DNA of 64,000 nt from Streptomyces pseudovenezuelae (GTDB lineage: Bacteria; Actinomycetota; Actinomycetes; Streptomycetales; Streptomycetaceae). Numbering within the stretch: position 1 is the first letter of the stretch; each line of letters begins with the position of its first letter. Shown here one piece after another: positions 18,070 through 26,969 of the stretch. Below the pieces are notes generated by a model. That model had not been told where the DNA came from. It worked only from the letters and a program-made list of their open reading frames with translations, and searched no databases. Made by a program: the position numbers and the translations under genes. The stretch spans positions 1-64,000 of the forward strand of contig NZ_JARXVH010000010.1 in assembly GCF_029892565.1 (NCBI RefSeq). Direction: 5' to 3'.

Positions 18070-19470
18070 GTGCACCGCGACCTTCTCCCCGCCCTTTCCC
18101 GCGCCCCTCGGCGCCGGCTCCCCCGTGGCCTTCCCCGGGCCCCCTCCCGCGACCTCCGCCGCGATCTGTACGCGGCCCTCGCGGCAGCGCTCCTCGTCCT
18201 CGCCGCCGTCCTCGTCGGCCGAGCGATCCAGCACCGAGACGGCTCCCTCCGCGTCAACTGGCCGCCCCTGCTCGCGGATTGGCACCCGCACGTGGGTCCG
18301 GGCACCCCGGCCGCGCTCGCCGTCGCGGCCGGCGTCGTGGCTTACGGCCCCGCGCTCGCCGCCCGGCTCCCCTGGCGCCCGCTGCTCCTCGCCGTCTGGG
18401 CGACGGGCTCGGCGTGGACCTGGTCCCTGGCTCTGGTGGACGGCTGGTACCGAGGAGTCGCCGAACAGCTGACGACGAGGAGCGAGTACCTGCGCTCCGT
18501 CGGCCGCTTCCACGACATCCCGTACGCCCTGCGGGACTTCACCCATCACATCCTGATCGACTCGCCCGACAACTGGCCCGCCCACGTCGCCGGGCACCCG
18601 CCGGGCGCCACCCTCACCTTCGTCCTGCTGGACCGGATCGGGCTGGGCGGCGGCGGTTGGGCCGGTGCCTTCGTGATCACCGTCGGTACCACCGGGGCGG
18701 TCGCGGTCCTGGTCGCGCTACGGGCCCTGGCCGACGAGGAGTTGGCCCGGCGGGCGGCCCCCTTCCTGGCGCTGGCGCCGGCCGCGGTGTGGGTGGGGAC
18801 CTCGGTCGACGGGTACTTCGCGGCGGTCGCCGCGTGGGCACTCGCCCTGCTCGCGCTGGCGGTCACGGGACACCGGCCGCGGTGGACCAGCCGCACGTTC
18901 GGCCTCGCGTCCGGCCTGTTCTTCGGTCTGGCCGCCTATCTCTCGTACGGCCTCACCCTCTTCGCCCTGATCGCCGCCGCCGTCCTCCTCCTGGGCCGCG
19001 CCCGCACCCGCCCGCTGCCCCTCGTCCTGGCCGGACTCGCCGTCGTACCAGTCGTGTTCACCGCGTTGGGCTTCAACTGGTGGGAGGCGTACCGCCTGTT
19101 GGTCACCCGCTACCACCAAGGCTCGGGCGGCGTCCGCCCGTACGGCTACTGGGTGTGGGCGAACCTGGCCGGTACGGCGATCATCGTGGGCCCGGCGACG
19201 GCGGCCGGCCTGCGTCGCACCGGGGCGACCCTCCTGCGACGCGACCGGACGTCGGCAGGCCGCCTGGCGCTGCTCGTCGCCGCCGCACTGCTCGCTCTGC
19301 TCGTCGCGGACCTGTCCGGCATGAGCAAGGCGGAGACGGAACGCATCTGGCTGCCCTTCGCCCTGTGGCTGCTGCCGGCCGGCGCGTTCCTGACGGTGCC
19401 GCGTGCGTGGCTGGCCGGACAGGCCGTACTCGCGCTGCTCGTCAATCACCTGTTGCTGACGGGGTGGTGA
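18070..19470 (+). CDS. Multispanning membrane protein, possible GT-C-like
   Basis: A 466-residue integral membrane protein with a basic N-terminus and about ten hydrophobic helices. A conserved-looking polar stretch, RSVGRFHDIPYALRDFTHHI to WPAHVAGHPPGA (about residues 140-180), lies in what should be an outer loop and is rich in His and Asp. This layout resembles GT-C membrane glycosyltransferases (early acidic/His loop and later WLPFALWLLPAG), but I do not recognise the family with certainty. Its GTG start is leaderless. It is divergent from the molybdopterin oxidoreductase and lies next to GT2/methyltransferase genes that may supply or modify its substrate. Confidence 0.78.
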   Translation: MHRDLLPALSRAPRRRLPRGLPRAPSRDLRRDLYAALAAALLVLAAVLVGRAIQHRDGSLRVNWPPLLADWHPHVGPGTPAALAVAAGVVAYGPALAARLPWRPLLLAVWATGSAWTWSLALVDGWYRGVAEQLTTRSEYLRSVGRFHDIPYALRDFTHHILIDSPDNWPAHVAGHPPGATLTFVLLDRIGLGGGGWAGAFVITVGTTGAVAVLVALRALADEELARRAAPFLALAPAAVWVGTSVDGYFAAVAAWALALLALAVTGHRPRWTSRTFGLASGLFFGLAAYLSYGLTLFALIAAAVLLLGRARTRPLPLVLAGLAVVPVVFTALGFNWWEAYRLLVTRYHQGSGGVRPYGYWVWANLAGTAIIVGPATAAGLRRTGATLLRRDRTSAGRLALLVAAALLALLVADLSGMSKAETERIWLPFALWLLPAGAFLTVPRAWLAGQAVLALLVNHLLLTGW

Positions 19471-19942
19471 GGATCCCGGCCGGAAGAACGCAAGCGGGAA
19501 GAAAACGCTGACATTCCGCTGACCGTCGACTGACATTACAACAGCGGCTTTTGGCTACGGTTGGACGGAATTCGGAGACGCACAATTCCGCACACAACTC
19601 ACGCGCCGGCCGCGATACGAAATGTTTACGTGGGCTCCGCCCCCTGTCCGTCACGTTTCGAAGGCATGTGACACAAGTGAATGCGAGCGCGCGCCGGAGG
19701 GAATTGATCGGAGAATAGCCGGATTTTCGGATGTTTGGGGTGAGCTGGCGCGACTGGCTGGATCAGCGCGAGGTGCCGACCGACTGCGGAGGCGATGTTG
19801 ACCCGCGGGTAACCGTAGGGCTAGCTTTTCACTAGTTATCCACACGACTTTCCACGCATAACGGTGTGCCCTTTCGCACCGGTTCGCCGCTCGTAGGCCG
19901 TATTCCCCCCACCGTGCAGTTTCGCCGTTCATTCGGAGAATC
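19471..19942 (+). promoter_or_regulatory. Upstream region of the lipid-synthase operon, with a candidate promoter at 19798-19827
   Basis: A 472-bp non-coding stretch with visibly lower GC than its flanks. TTGACC (19798-19803) and TAGCTT (19822-19827) are separated by 18 bp and match the -35/-10 pattern of the principal Streptomyces sigma factor. Downstream, TTATCCACA at 19836-19844 matches a DnaA box, and CTAG repeats flank a short AT-rich core. GGAG precedes the ATG at 19943 by six bases. A long 5' leader of about 110 bases is implied. No short gene is convincing here. Confidence 0.5.
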
Positions 19943-22900
19943 ATGACGTCTGCCCTGCGCGCCGAAGACTTGATCATTGGAATCACGCCGTTCCGTGAGC
20001 CGGACGCGAGACTCGCCGCGGCCGTCAGCCGCGCCGGCGGTCTAGGCGTACTGGATCTGGGACCCGGCGACCGAAGAACGAGAGAGGCCCTGGCGCGGTT
20101 GCGCCGCTGGGTGCCCGGGCCCTACGGGGTGCGTCTCGGCGCGGGTTGCCGGATCGGACCCGGTGAGCTCGTGGCCGGCCCGGCCACCATAATCCTGGCC
20201 GCCGACGCCCCGTTGCGGATCGCGGATCTCGCCGGGGTCCATCGCGTTCTCGTCGAAGTCACCGACCTGGACCAGGCTTTGGAAGCGGTTCGCTCCGGCG
20301 CGCACGGGCTGATCGCCCGGGGCAGTGAGAGCGGCGGGCGCGTGGGCGAGCTCAGTACGTTCGTGCTCCTGCAGCAGGTGTTGGCCGAACCCGGTGTCGA
20401 CGTCCCGGTCTGGGCCTGCGGGGGCATCGGTCCGCGTACGGCCGCCGCTGCGGTGGCCGGCGGAGCGGCCGGGGTCGTCCTGGACAGCCAGCTCGCGCTG
20501 CTGGCCGAGTCCGGGCTGCCCGAGGCGGCGGCCGCGGCGCTGCGTTCGATGGACGGCTCCGAGACGACGGTCGTGGCCGGTCACCGGGTGCTGCACCGCA
20601 GGGGGCCGGACGCCCCGAAGGTGCGTACCGAGGATCCGGCCGAGGTGGCACGTTCCCTCGGTGCCCAGGATCTGCGCACGCAACTCCTGCCCGTGGGCCA
20701 AGACGGCTTCCTCGCCGCTCAGTTCGCCGAGCGCTGGGGTGACGTCGGCGGGGTGGTCCGCGGACTGACGGCCGCCGTGCGGGACGCCGTGCAGGACGAC
20801 GCGCCCGCCCGGGCGCTGCGCCACGACTCCCCCATGAGCCATGCGCTCGGCACCGAACTGCCCATCGCCCAGGGGCCGATGACACGGGTCAGCGACCAGG
20901 CGCGGTTCGCCGCCGCGGTCGCCGACGGCGGCGGACTGCCGTTCATCGCGCTGGCGTTGGCGAACGGCGAGCAGACGCGCACCGTGCTCACCCAGACCCG
21001 GGACGCCGCGGCCGACCGGCCCTGGGGGGTCGGAGTGCTCGGCTTCGCGCCCGAGGAGACCAGGAACGCCCAGCTCGAAGCCGTACGCCGACTCCGGCCC
21101 ACGCACGCCATCATCGCCGGGGGCCGGCCCTCGCAGGCTGAGGCGTTGGAGGGCGCCGGGATCCGCACCTTCCTGCACGTGCCCTCGCCGGGGCTGCTGC
21201 GGCAGTTCCTGGAGGCGGGCGTCCGCCGGTTCGTTTTCGAGGGCTCGGAGTGCGGCGGCCACGTCGGACCGCGCAACAGCTTTCCGCTCTGGGAGGCCCA
21301 ACTCGCCGTACTGGAGGACTTCCCCAAGGCCGAGGGCCTGGAGGTGTTCTTCGCGGGCGGTGTGCACGACGAGCGGTCGGCCGCGATGGTGGCCGCGCTC
21401 GCCGCCCCGCTGACCGCACGCGGCGCGGCCGTGGGCGTCCTCATGGGCACCGCCTACCTGTTCACCGAGGAGGCGGTGGAGTGCGGGGCGATCCGGCCCC
21501 TGTTCCAGGAACAGGTCGTACGCGCGACCGGCACCGCCCTGCTGGAGACCGCCCCCGGCCATGCGACCCGCTGTGTACGGAGCCAATTCAGCGATGGGTT
21601 CCGGGAGTTGGGGGACCGGCTGCGGGAGCAGGGTGTACCCGACCGGCGGATGTGGGAGGAGCTGGAGCGGCTCAACGTCGGGCGCCTGCGGATCGCCAGC
21701 AAGGGCGTCGAGCGGGACGCGAGCGGGGAGTTGGCCGCCGTCGACGAGGAACGCCAGCTCGCCGAGGGGATGTTCATGGCCGGCGAGGTGGCCGTGCTGC
21801 GCTCGGCGACCACGACCGTCGGCGCGCTGCACCGCTCGGTGACGGTGGGCGCCGCCGAGTTCTACGCGGGTCGGTCGGTCGAACTCCTGGTCAGGGAGGG
21901 TGACTTGGGCGAGGAGGCCGTACCCGAGCCGCTCGACGTCGCCGTCGTCGGCATGGCCTGCATGTTCCCGGGGGCGCCCGACCTGGCCTCCTTCTGGGCC
22001 AACGTCCTGGGCGGTCATGACGCGGTCGGCGAGGTGCCGGCCGCCCGCTGGGACCCCGCCGTGCACTGGTCCGAGGACGGCACGGGCGTCACCCCGTCCA
22101 AGTGGGGCGGCTTCCTGCCCGAGATCCCCTTCGACCCGCTGCGCTACGGCATCCCGCCGACCTCCCTCGGCAACATCGAACCGGTGCAGCTGCTGGCCCT
22201 CGAAGCGGCCCGGCGGGCGCTGGAGGACGCCGGATACGGCGAGCGAGGACGAGAGTTCGACCGGGCCCGCACCTCGGTGGTGTTCGGCGCGGAGGCGGGC
22301 AGCGACCTCTCCAACGCCACCACCCTGCGGGCCGTACTGCCCTCGTACTACGGCAAGGTCCCCGACGGTCTGGCCGAGCAGCTGCCGGACCTCACCGAGG
22401 ACTCCTTCCCGGGCATGCTCGCCAACGTTGTCTCCGGCCGGATCGCCAACCGGCTCGACCTCGGCGGCGCCAACTACACCGTGGACGCGGCCTGTGCGTC
22501 CTCGCTGGCCGCTCTGGACGTCGCCTGCAAGGAACTCGTGGGCGGCACCAGCGACGTCGTGCTGTGCGGCGGCGCCGACCTGCACAACGGCATCAACGAC
22601 TACGTCCTCTTCTCGTCCGTGCACGCCCTCTCCCCCACCGGCCGCTCCCGGGCCTTCGACAGTTCGGCCGACGGCATCGCGCTCGGCGAGGGCGTCGCGT
22701 GCGTCGTCCTGAAGCGGCTGGCCGACGCCGAGCGCGACGGCGACCGGATCTACGGCGTGGTCAAGGGAGTCGGCAGTTCCAGCGACGGCCGCTCACTGGG
22801 TCTGACCGCGCCGCGCCCCGAGGGACAGCGGGCCGCGCTGCAGCGGGCGTACCGCAACGCGGGTGTCTCGCCGGCCGAGGTCGGTCTCGTCGAGGCGCAC

Positions 22901-25900
22901 GGCACCGGGACGGTGGTCGGCGACCGTACCGAACTCACCATTCTCAGCGAGGTGTTCACCGAGTCCGGTGCCGCGCCCGGCAGTTGTGCGCTCGGTTCGG
23001 TCAAGTCTCAGATCGGGCACACCAAGTGCGCCGCCGGTCTCGCCGGACTGATCAAGACCGTGCTCTCTCTGTACACCGGGGTCAAGCCGCCCACCCTGCA
23101 CGTACGGCGGCCCAACGCGGCCTGGCGGGAGGGCGAGAGCCCCTTCGTCTTCCACGCCGAGGCCCGTCCTTGGGCGGCCCCGGCCGGCGAACGGATCGCG
23201 GGCCTGAGCGCGTTCGGCTTCGGCGGCACCAACTTCCACGCCGTGATCGAGGCCCACCGCGAGGCCGTACCGCCGGCCCACGGCCTCGACGCCTGGCCGG
23301 CCGAGCTGTTCACCTTCCGCGGCACGGACCAGGCGGCGGCCCGACGCGGCATGGAGACACTCCTGAAGACCGCGGAGTCCTCCGGCACCGACGGCCACTT
23401 GCCCTGGCGCCTGAGGGATCTCGCGCTCGCCGCGTCCCGCAGGTCGGACGCACGCCATGAGCCCGTCCAGGCGGCCGTGGTCGCGACGGACGTCGAGGGA
23501 CTGGTGACGCAGTTGCGGCGCGCGCTGTCGGGCGAGCACGATCCGGCGGCGGGGATCCATCTGGCGGAAGCCGTCATGGAGAGCGTCACGGAACCGTTCG
23601 TCGAGAGCGTCGCAGAACCTGTCGCGGCGAACGGAACAGAACCCGGCGTACGGTCCGCCCCGGAACCACCCGGCAAGGTCGCCTTCCTCTTCCCCGGCCA
23701 GGGCAGCCAGCGGCCCGGGATGCTTGCGGACGTCTTCGTCGCCTTTCCCGAACTCCAGTACTACCTCCAGCTCGGCCGCGACCACGCCGCCGCGCTCTAT
23801 CCGCCCACCGCCTTCGACGACACCGCACGCGACCGCGCACAGGCCGACCTGACCGACACACGGGTCGCCCAACCGGCCCTCGGCATCACCTCGCTCGCCG
23901 CGTACGCCCTGCTCGGCGCGGCGGGCGTGCGGCCCGACATGGCCGCCGGGCACAGCTACGGCGAGTTGGCCGCCCTGTGCGCGGCCGGCGTGATCGGGCC
24001 GGAGGCGCTGCTGGAGCTGAGCGCCGAACGCGCCGCGGCGATCCTCGCGGCCACCGGCGAGGACGACCCAGGCGCGATGGCCGCGGTCGCCGCCGGTGCC
24101 GAGGACGTGTCAAGGACCCTTCAGGCGACCGGCGCTCCCGAGTCGGTCGTCGTCGCCAACCACAACTCGCCCCGGCAGACCGTGATTTCCGGTCCGACGG
24201 ACGCGATCACCACCGCCGTACGACTGCTGCGCGATGCCGGTCTGGGCGCCAAACGCATCCCCGTGGCCTGCGCATTCCACAGCCCCCTGGTGGCGGACGC
24301 GGGCGCCCGGTTCGCCGAGGCACTCGCGGCCCGCCCGGTGCATCCGCCGGAGTTCCCGGTCTGGTCCAACCGCACGGCCGCGCCGTACGCCGGTGACGCC
24401 GACGCGATCCGTGCCGAACTCGCCGCCCAGATAGGCGCACCGGTCCGCTTCGTCGCGCAGATCGAGGCGATGTACGAGGCCGGGGCGCGGATCTTCGTCG
24501 AGGCGGGGCCCGGGTCGGTGCTGACCCGGCTGGTCGGCCAGATCCTCGGTGACCGCCCGCATCAGGTCGTCGCGTGCGAGCCGCGTCCCGGCAGCGGGCT
24601 GCGCGGCTGGCTCGACGCGCTGGCCCAACTGGCCGTGGCCGGCGTGCCGGTGCGCACCGGCTGGCTGTTCCAGGGGCGTGACGCCGTGGACGCGACCAAG
24701 GCGACCGCGCCCCGGCGCCCCGGCTGGACTGTCGACGGCCAGTTGGTCCGTACGGCCGCAGGAGACACCCTTCCCGGTGCGCTCGCACCGGCTCGACGCG
24801 TTGTGGAGGCGACCGTGACGACGAACCAGCCGGGCCCGGCCCCGGTCAACAGGGACGAGCTGATCGCCGAATTCCTGCGCACCAGCCGGGAGATGGTGGC
24901 CGCGCAACGGGACGTACTGCTGACGTACTTCGGCGCCGGGGCACCCGGGCAGTGGGTGCCCGCACCCGCGGCCCCGCCCATGCAGTGGGTCCCGGGGGCC
25001 AGCACCGCACCCGCGCAGACAGCGGTCGCCGCCGTCCCGCAGGAAGCACCCCTGCCCCAACTCCCTGTTCCCGCACCGGAACCCGCGCCCGCCCCTGAGG
25101 CTCTCGGCGAGGCCGACGTCCTCGCCGTCGTCCTGGAGATCATCAGCGAACGCACCGGCTACCCCGTCGACATGATCGAGCCCGACCTCGACCTGGAGGC
25201 GGACCTCAGTATCGACTCGATCAAGCGGGCCGAGATAGCGGGGGAGTTGGCGAAGCGGCTGGGCATCGGCGCCGGAATGGACGTGACCGCCCTCGACGAC
25301 TCCGAGCTGGAGGACCTGGCGAAGGCCCGCACGGCGGCCTCGGTGACGGAGTGGCTGGCGGCCCGCCTGACGGGGCCGACGACGGCGGCACCCGAGCAAC
25401 CGGCGACGGCCCCTGGCACCCCCTCTGCCCCGGACACTCCCGCCACACCGGACACCCCGGATGTTGTTGGGGTGGCTCCCCGGCGCTTCGTGCTCCGGCC
25501 CGTTCTCCTCCCAGGCCACGGAAGCGCACCCGACGGTCAGGGCATCCCCGACGCCCGCAACTCCCCTGCCCTGTCCGGGAAGCGCTTCGTCCTCCTCGGC
25601 GACGACGACACCGCCGCCGTGGCCCGCGAGGTCGCCGCCCGGCTCGCCGCCCACGGCGCCGAGGTGACCCCGCTCACCGCCGGCCACCTGCTCACCGATG
25701 CCGACGGAGCCGTGGACGGCGTACTGTTCCTCGACCCGCTCGCGACCGCCCGACCGCCGGTGCTGCCCGACGCGTTCCCCGTCCTGCAGGCGGTGCTGAC
25801 GCGGGCCCCACGCCACCTGCTGGCCGTACGCCCCGCCGCCGCGCACCTCCGCTCGGCCGGCCTGCACGGCCTGTTCCGTACGGTCGCCCGTGAGTACCCG

Positions 25901-26968
25901 GAGATCCGTGCACGGATCGTCGACGTCGACGACCTCGCCCCAACCGCCGTGGCAGACGCGATCGTTGGCGAGCTGACCGCTGACGACAACGCTCCCGTTG
26001 TGGTGCGCGGCGCGTCCGGGCGGCACGGCCTGGAGTTGACCGAGGTACCGCTCGGCGCGCTCGCCACTAACGGCGCGGGACCGGCCGGGGACGGTGCCGC
26101 CGAGGCCGCCGCGCTCGGCCTGGACCGCGACTCGGTGGTGTTGCTGGTCGGCGGCGCGCGGGGCATCACCGCGAAGTTCGCCGCCACGCTGGCCGGGGCC
26201 TCCCGGTGCCGTGTCGAACTGCTCGGCCGTACACCCGCGCCGGCCGGCCCCGAGGACCCGGCGACCGCCGCCGCCAGCACCCCCGCCGAACTGCGCGCCG
26301 CGCTCGCCGCCCAGGGCGGCCGCTCCCCCGCCGACATCAACCGCGCCGCCGAACTCCTGCTGGCCCAGCGGGAGATCACCGCCACCCTGGCCGAACTGGC
26401 CGCGCTCGGCAGCCCGGCCCGCTACCACTCCGTCGACTTCCGCGAACCCGACGGCGCCCTCCAAGCGGTGAAGGAGATCCACGCCGAGCACGGCCGCCTC
26501 GACGGGGTCGTCTACGCGGCCGGGGTGATCGAGGACCGTTTGATCGCGGAGAAGACCGCCGAGTCCTTCCAACGGGTCTACGGCACCAAGACCGAGGGCG
26601 CCGAGACCCTGCTGTCGGCGCTGGCCGAACTCCCCAACGGCCCAGCTTTCGCCGTCCTGTTCGGCAGTATCTCGGCCGTGCTCGGCAACCGTGGCCAGGT
26701 CGACTACGCCGCCGCCAACGACGCGCTGGAGAGCCTCGGCACCGCCTGGGCGGCCCGCACCGGGCGGCGCGCGCTGACCGTGCACTGGGGGCCGTGGGCG
26801 CCCACCGGCGGGCATCACGGCATGGTGACACCGGAGTTGGGCCGCGAGTACGCCCGGCGCGGGATCGGCCTGATCGACCCGGAGGAGGGCACCGCGGCAC
26901 TGCTGCGCGAACTCGCCTGGGGCGAGGAGTCGGTCGGATCCGTCGTCTACACCGCGTCGGGCTGGTGA
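19943..26968 (+). CDS. PUFA-synthase-like type I PKS: NPD-NPD-KS-AT-ACP-KR
   Basis: A 2341-residue megasynthase. Residues 1-290 and 300-640 are two nitronate-monooxygenase-like (FabK/PfaD-type enoyl reductase) barrels. The second keeps GSECGGHVG (His440); the first has GSESGGRVG (Arg133). A ketosynthase follows (664-1090; Cys851, His986 in EAHGTGT, His1026), then an acyltransferase (1246-1540; GQGSQRPGM, Ser1338 in GHSYGE, His1446), an acyl carrier domain with LSIDSIKRAE (Ser1759) and a ketoreductase (2060-2330; LLVGGARGITAKF, Tyr2255). The DSIKR carrier motif and KR signature resemble PfaA. With the second synthase it could run complete cycles of elongation and reduction. The next gene starts 1 bp after the stop. 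Start: ATG with GGAG six bases upstream. Confidence 0.93.
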   Translation: MTSALRAEDLIIGITPFREPDARLAAAVSRAGGLGVLDLGPGDRRTREALARLRRWVPGPYGVRLGAGCRIGPGELVAGPATIILAADAPLRIADLAGVHRVLVEVTDLDQALEAVRSGAHGLIARGSESGGRVGELSTFVLLQQVLAEPGVDVPVWACGGIGPRTAAAAVAGGAAGVVLDSQLALLAESGLPEAAAAALRSMDGSETTVVAGHRVLHRRGPDAPKVRTEDPAEVARSLGAQDLRTQLLPVGQDGFLAAQFAERWGDVGGVVRGLTAAVRDAVQDDAPARALRHDSPMSHALGTELPIAQGPMTRVSDQARFAAAVADGGGLPFIALALANGEQTRTVLTQTRDAAADRPWGVGVLGFAPEETRNAQLEAVRRLRPTHAIIAGGRPSQAEALEGAGIRTFLHVPSPGLLRQFLEAGVRRFVFEGSECGGHVGPRNSFPLWEAQLAVLEDFPKAEGLEVFFAGGVHDERSAAMVAALAAPLTARGAAVGVLMGTAYLFTEEAVECGAIRPLFQEQVVRATGTALLETAPGHATRCVRSQFSDGFRELGDRLREQGVPDRRMWEELERLNVGRLRIASKGVERDASGELAAVDEERQLAEGMFMAGEVAVLRSATTTVGALHRSVTVGAAEFYAGRSVELLVREGDLGEEAVPEPLDVAVVGMACMFPGAPDLASFWANVLGGHDAVGEVPAARWDPAVHWSEDGTGVTPSKWGGFLPEIPFDPLRYGIPPTSLGNIEPVQLLALEAARRALEDAGYGERGREFDRARTSVVFGAEAGSDLSNATTLRAVLPSYYGKVPDGLAEQLPDLTEDSFPGMLANVVSGRIANRLDLGGANYTVDAACASSLAALDVACKELVGGTSDVVLCGGADLHNGINDYVLFSSVHALSPTGRSRAFDSSADGIALGEGVACVVLKRLADAERDGDRIYGVVKGVGSSSDGRSLGLTAPRPEGQRAALQRAYRNAGVSPAEVGLVEAHGTGTVVGDRTELTILSEVFTESGAAPGSCALGSVKSQIGHTKCAAGLAGLIKTVLSLYTGVKPPTLHVRRPNAAWREGESPFVFHAEARPWAAPAGERIAGLSAFGFGGTNFHAVIEAHREAVPPAHGLDAWPAELFTFRGTDQAAARRGMETLLKTAESSGTDGHLPWRLRDLALAASRRSDARHEPVQAAVVATDVEGLVTQLRRALSGEHDPAAGIHLAEAVMESVTEPFVESVAEPVAANGTEPGVRSAPEPPGKVAFLFPGQGSQRPGMLADVFVAFPELQYYLQLGRDHAAALYPPTAFDDTARDRAQADLTDTRVAQPALGITSLAAYALLGAAGVRPDMAAGHSYGELAALCAAGVIGPEALLELSAERAAAILAATGEDDPGAMAAVAAGAEDVSRTLQATGAPESVVVANHNSPRQTVISGPTDAITTAVRLLRDAGLGAKRIPVACAFHSPLVADAGARFAEALAARPVHPPEFPVWSNRTAAPYAGDADAIRAELAAQIGAPVRFVAQIEAMYEAGARIFVEAGPGSVLTRLVGQILGDRPHQVVACEPRPGSGLRGWLDALAQLAVAGVPVRTGWLFQGRDAVDATKATAPRRPGWTVDGQLVRTAAGDTLPGALAPARRVVEATVTTNQPGPAPVNRDELIAEFLRTSREMVAAQRDVLLTYFGAGAPGQWVPAPAAPPMQWVPGASTAPAQTAVAAVPQEAPLPQLPVPAPEPAPAPEALGEADVLAVVLEIISERTGYPVDMIEPDLDLEADLSIDSIKRAEIAGELAKRLGIGAGMDVTALDDSELEDLAKARTAASVTEWLAARLTGPTTAAPEQPATAPGTPSAPDTPATPDTPDVVGVAPRRFVLRPVLLPGHGSAPDGQGIPDARNSPALSGKRFVLLGDDDTAAVAREVAARLAAHGAEVTPLTAGHLLTDADGAVDGVLFLDPLATARPPVLPDAFPVLQAVLTRAPRHLLAVRPAAAHLRSAGLHGLFRTVAREYPEIRARIVDVDDLAPTAVADAIVGELTADDNAPVVVRGASGRHGLELTEVPLGALATNGAGPAGDGAAEAAALGLDRDSVVLLVGGARGITAKFAATLAGASRCRVELLGRTPAPAGPEDPATAAASTPAELRAALAAQGGRSPADINRAAELLLAQREITATLAELAALGSPARYHSVDFREPDGALQAVKEIHAEHGRLDGVVYAAGVIEDRLIAEKTAESFQRVYGTKTEGAETLLSALAELPNGPAFAVLFGSISAVLGNRGQVDYAAANDALESLGTAWAARTGRRALTVHWGPWAPTGGHHGMVTPELGREYARRGIGLIDPEEGTAALLRELAWGEESVGSVVYTASGW

Positions 26969-26969
26969 C

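Noticed and set aside
20042..22624. 860-codon minus-strand frame
   Set aside because: Shadow of the NPD and KS domains; no ribosome-binding site or recognisable protein features.
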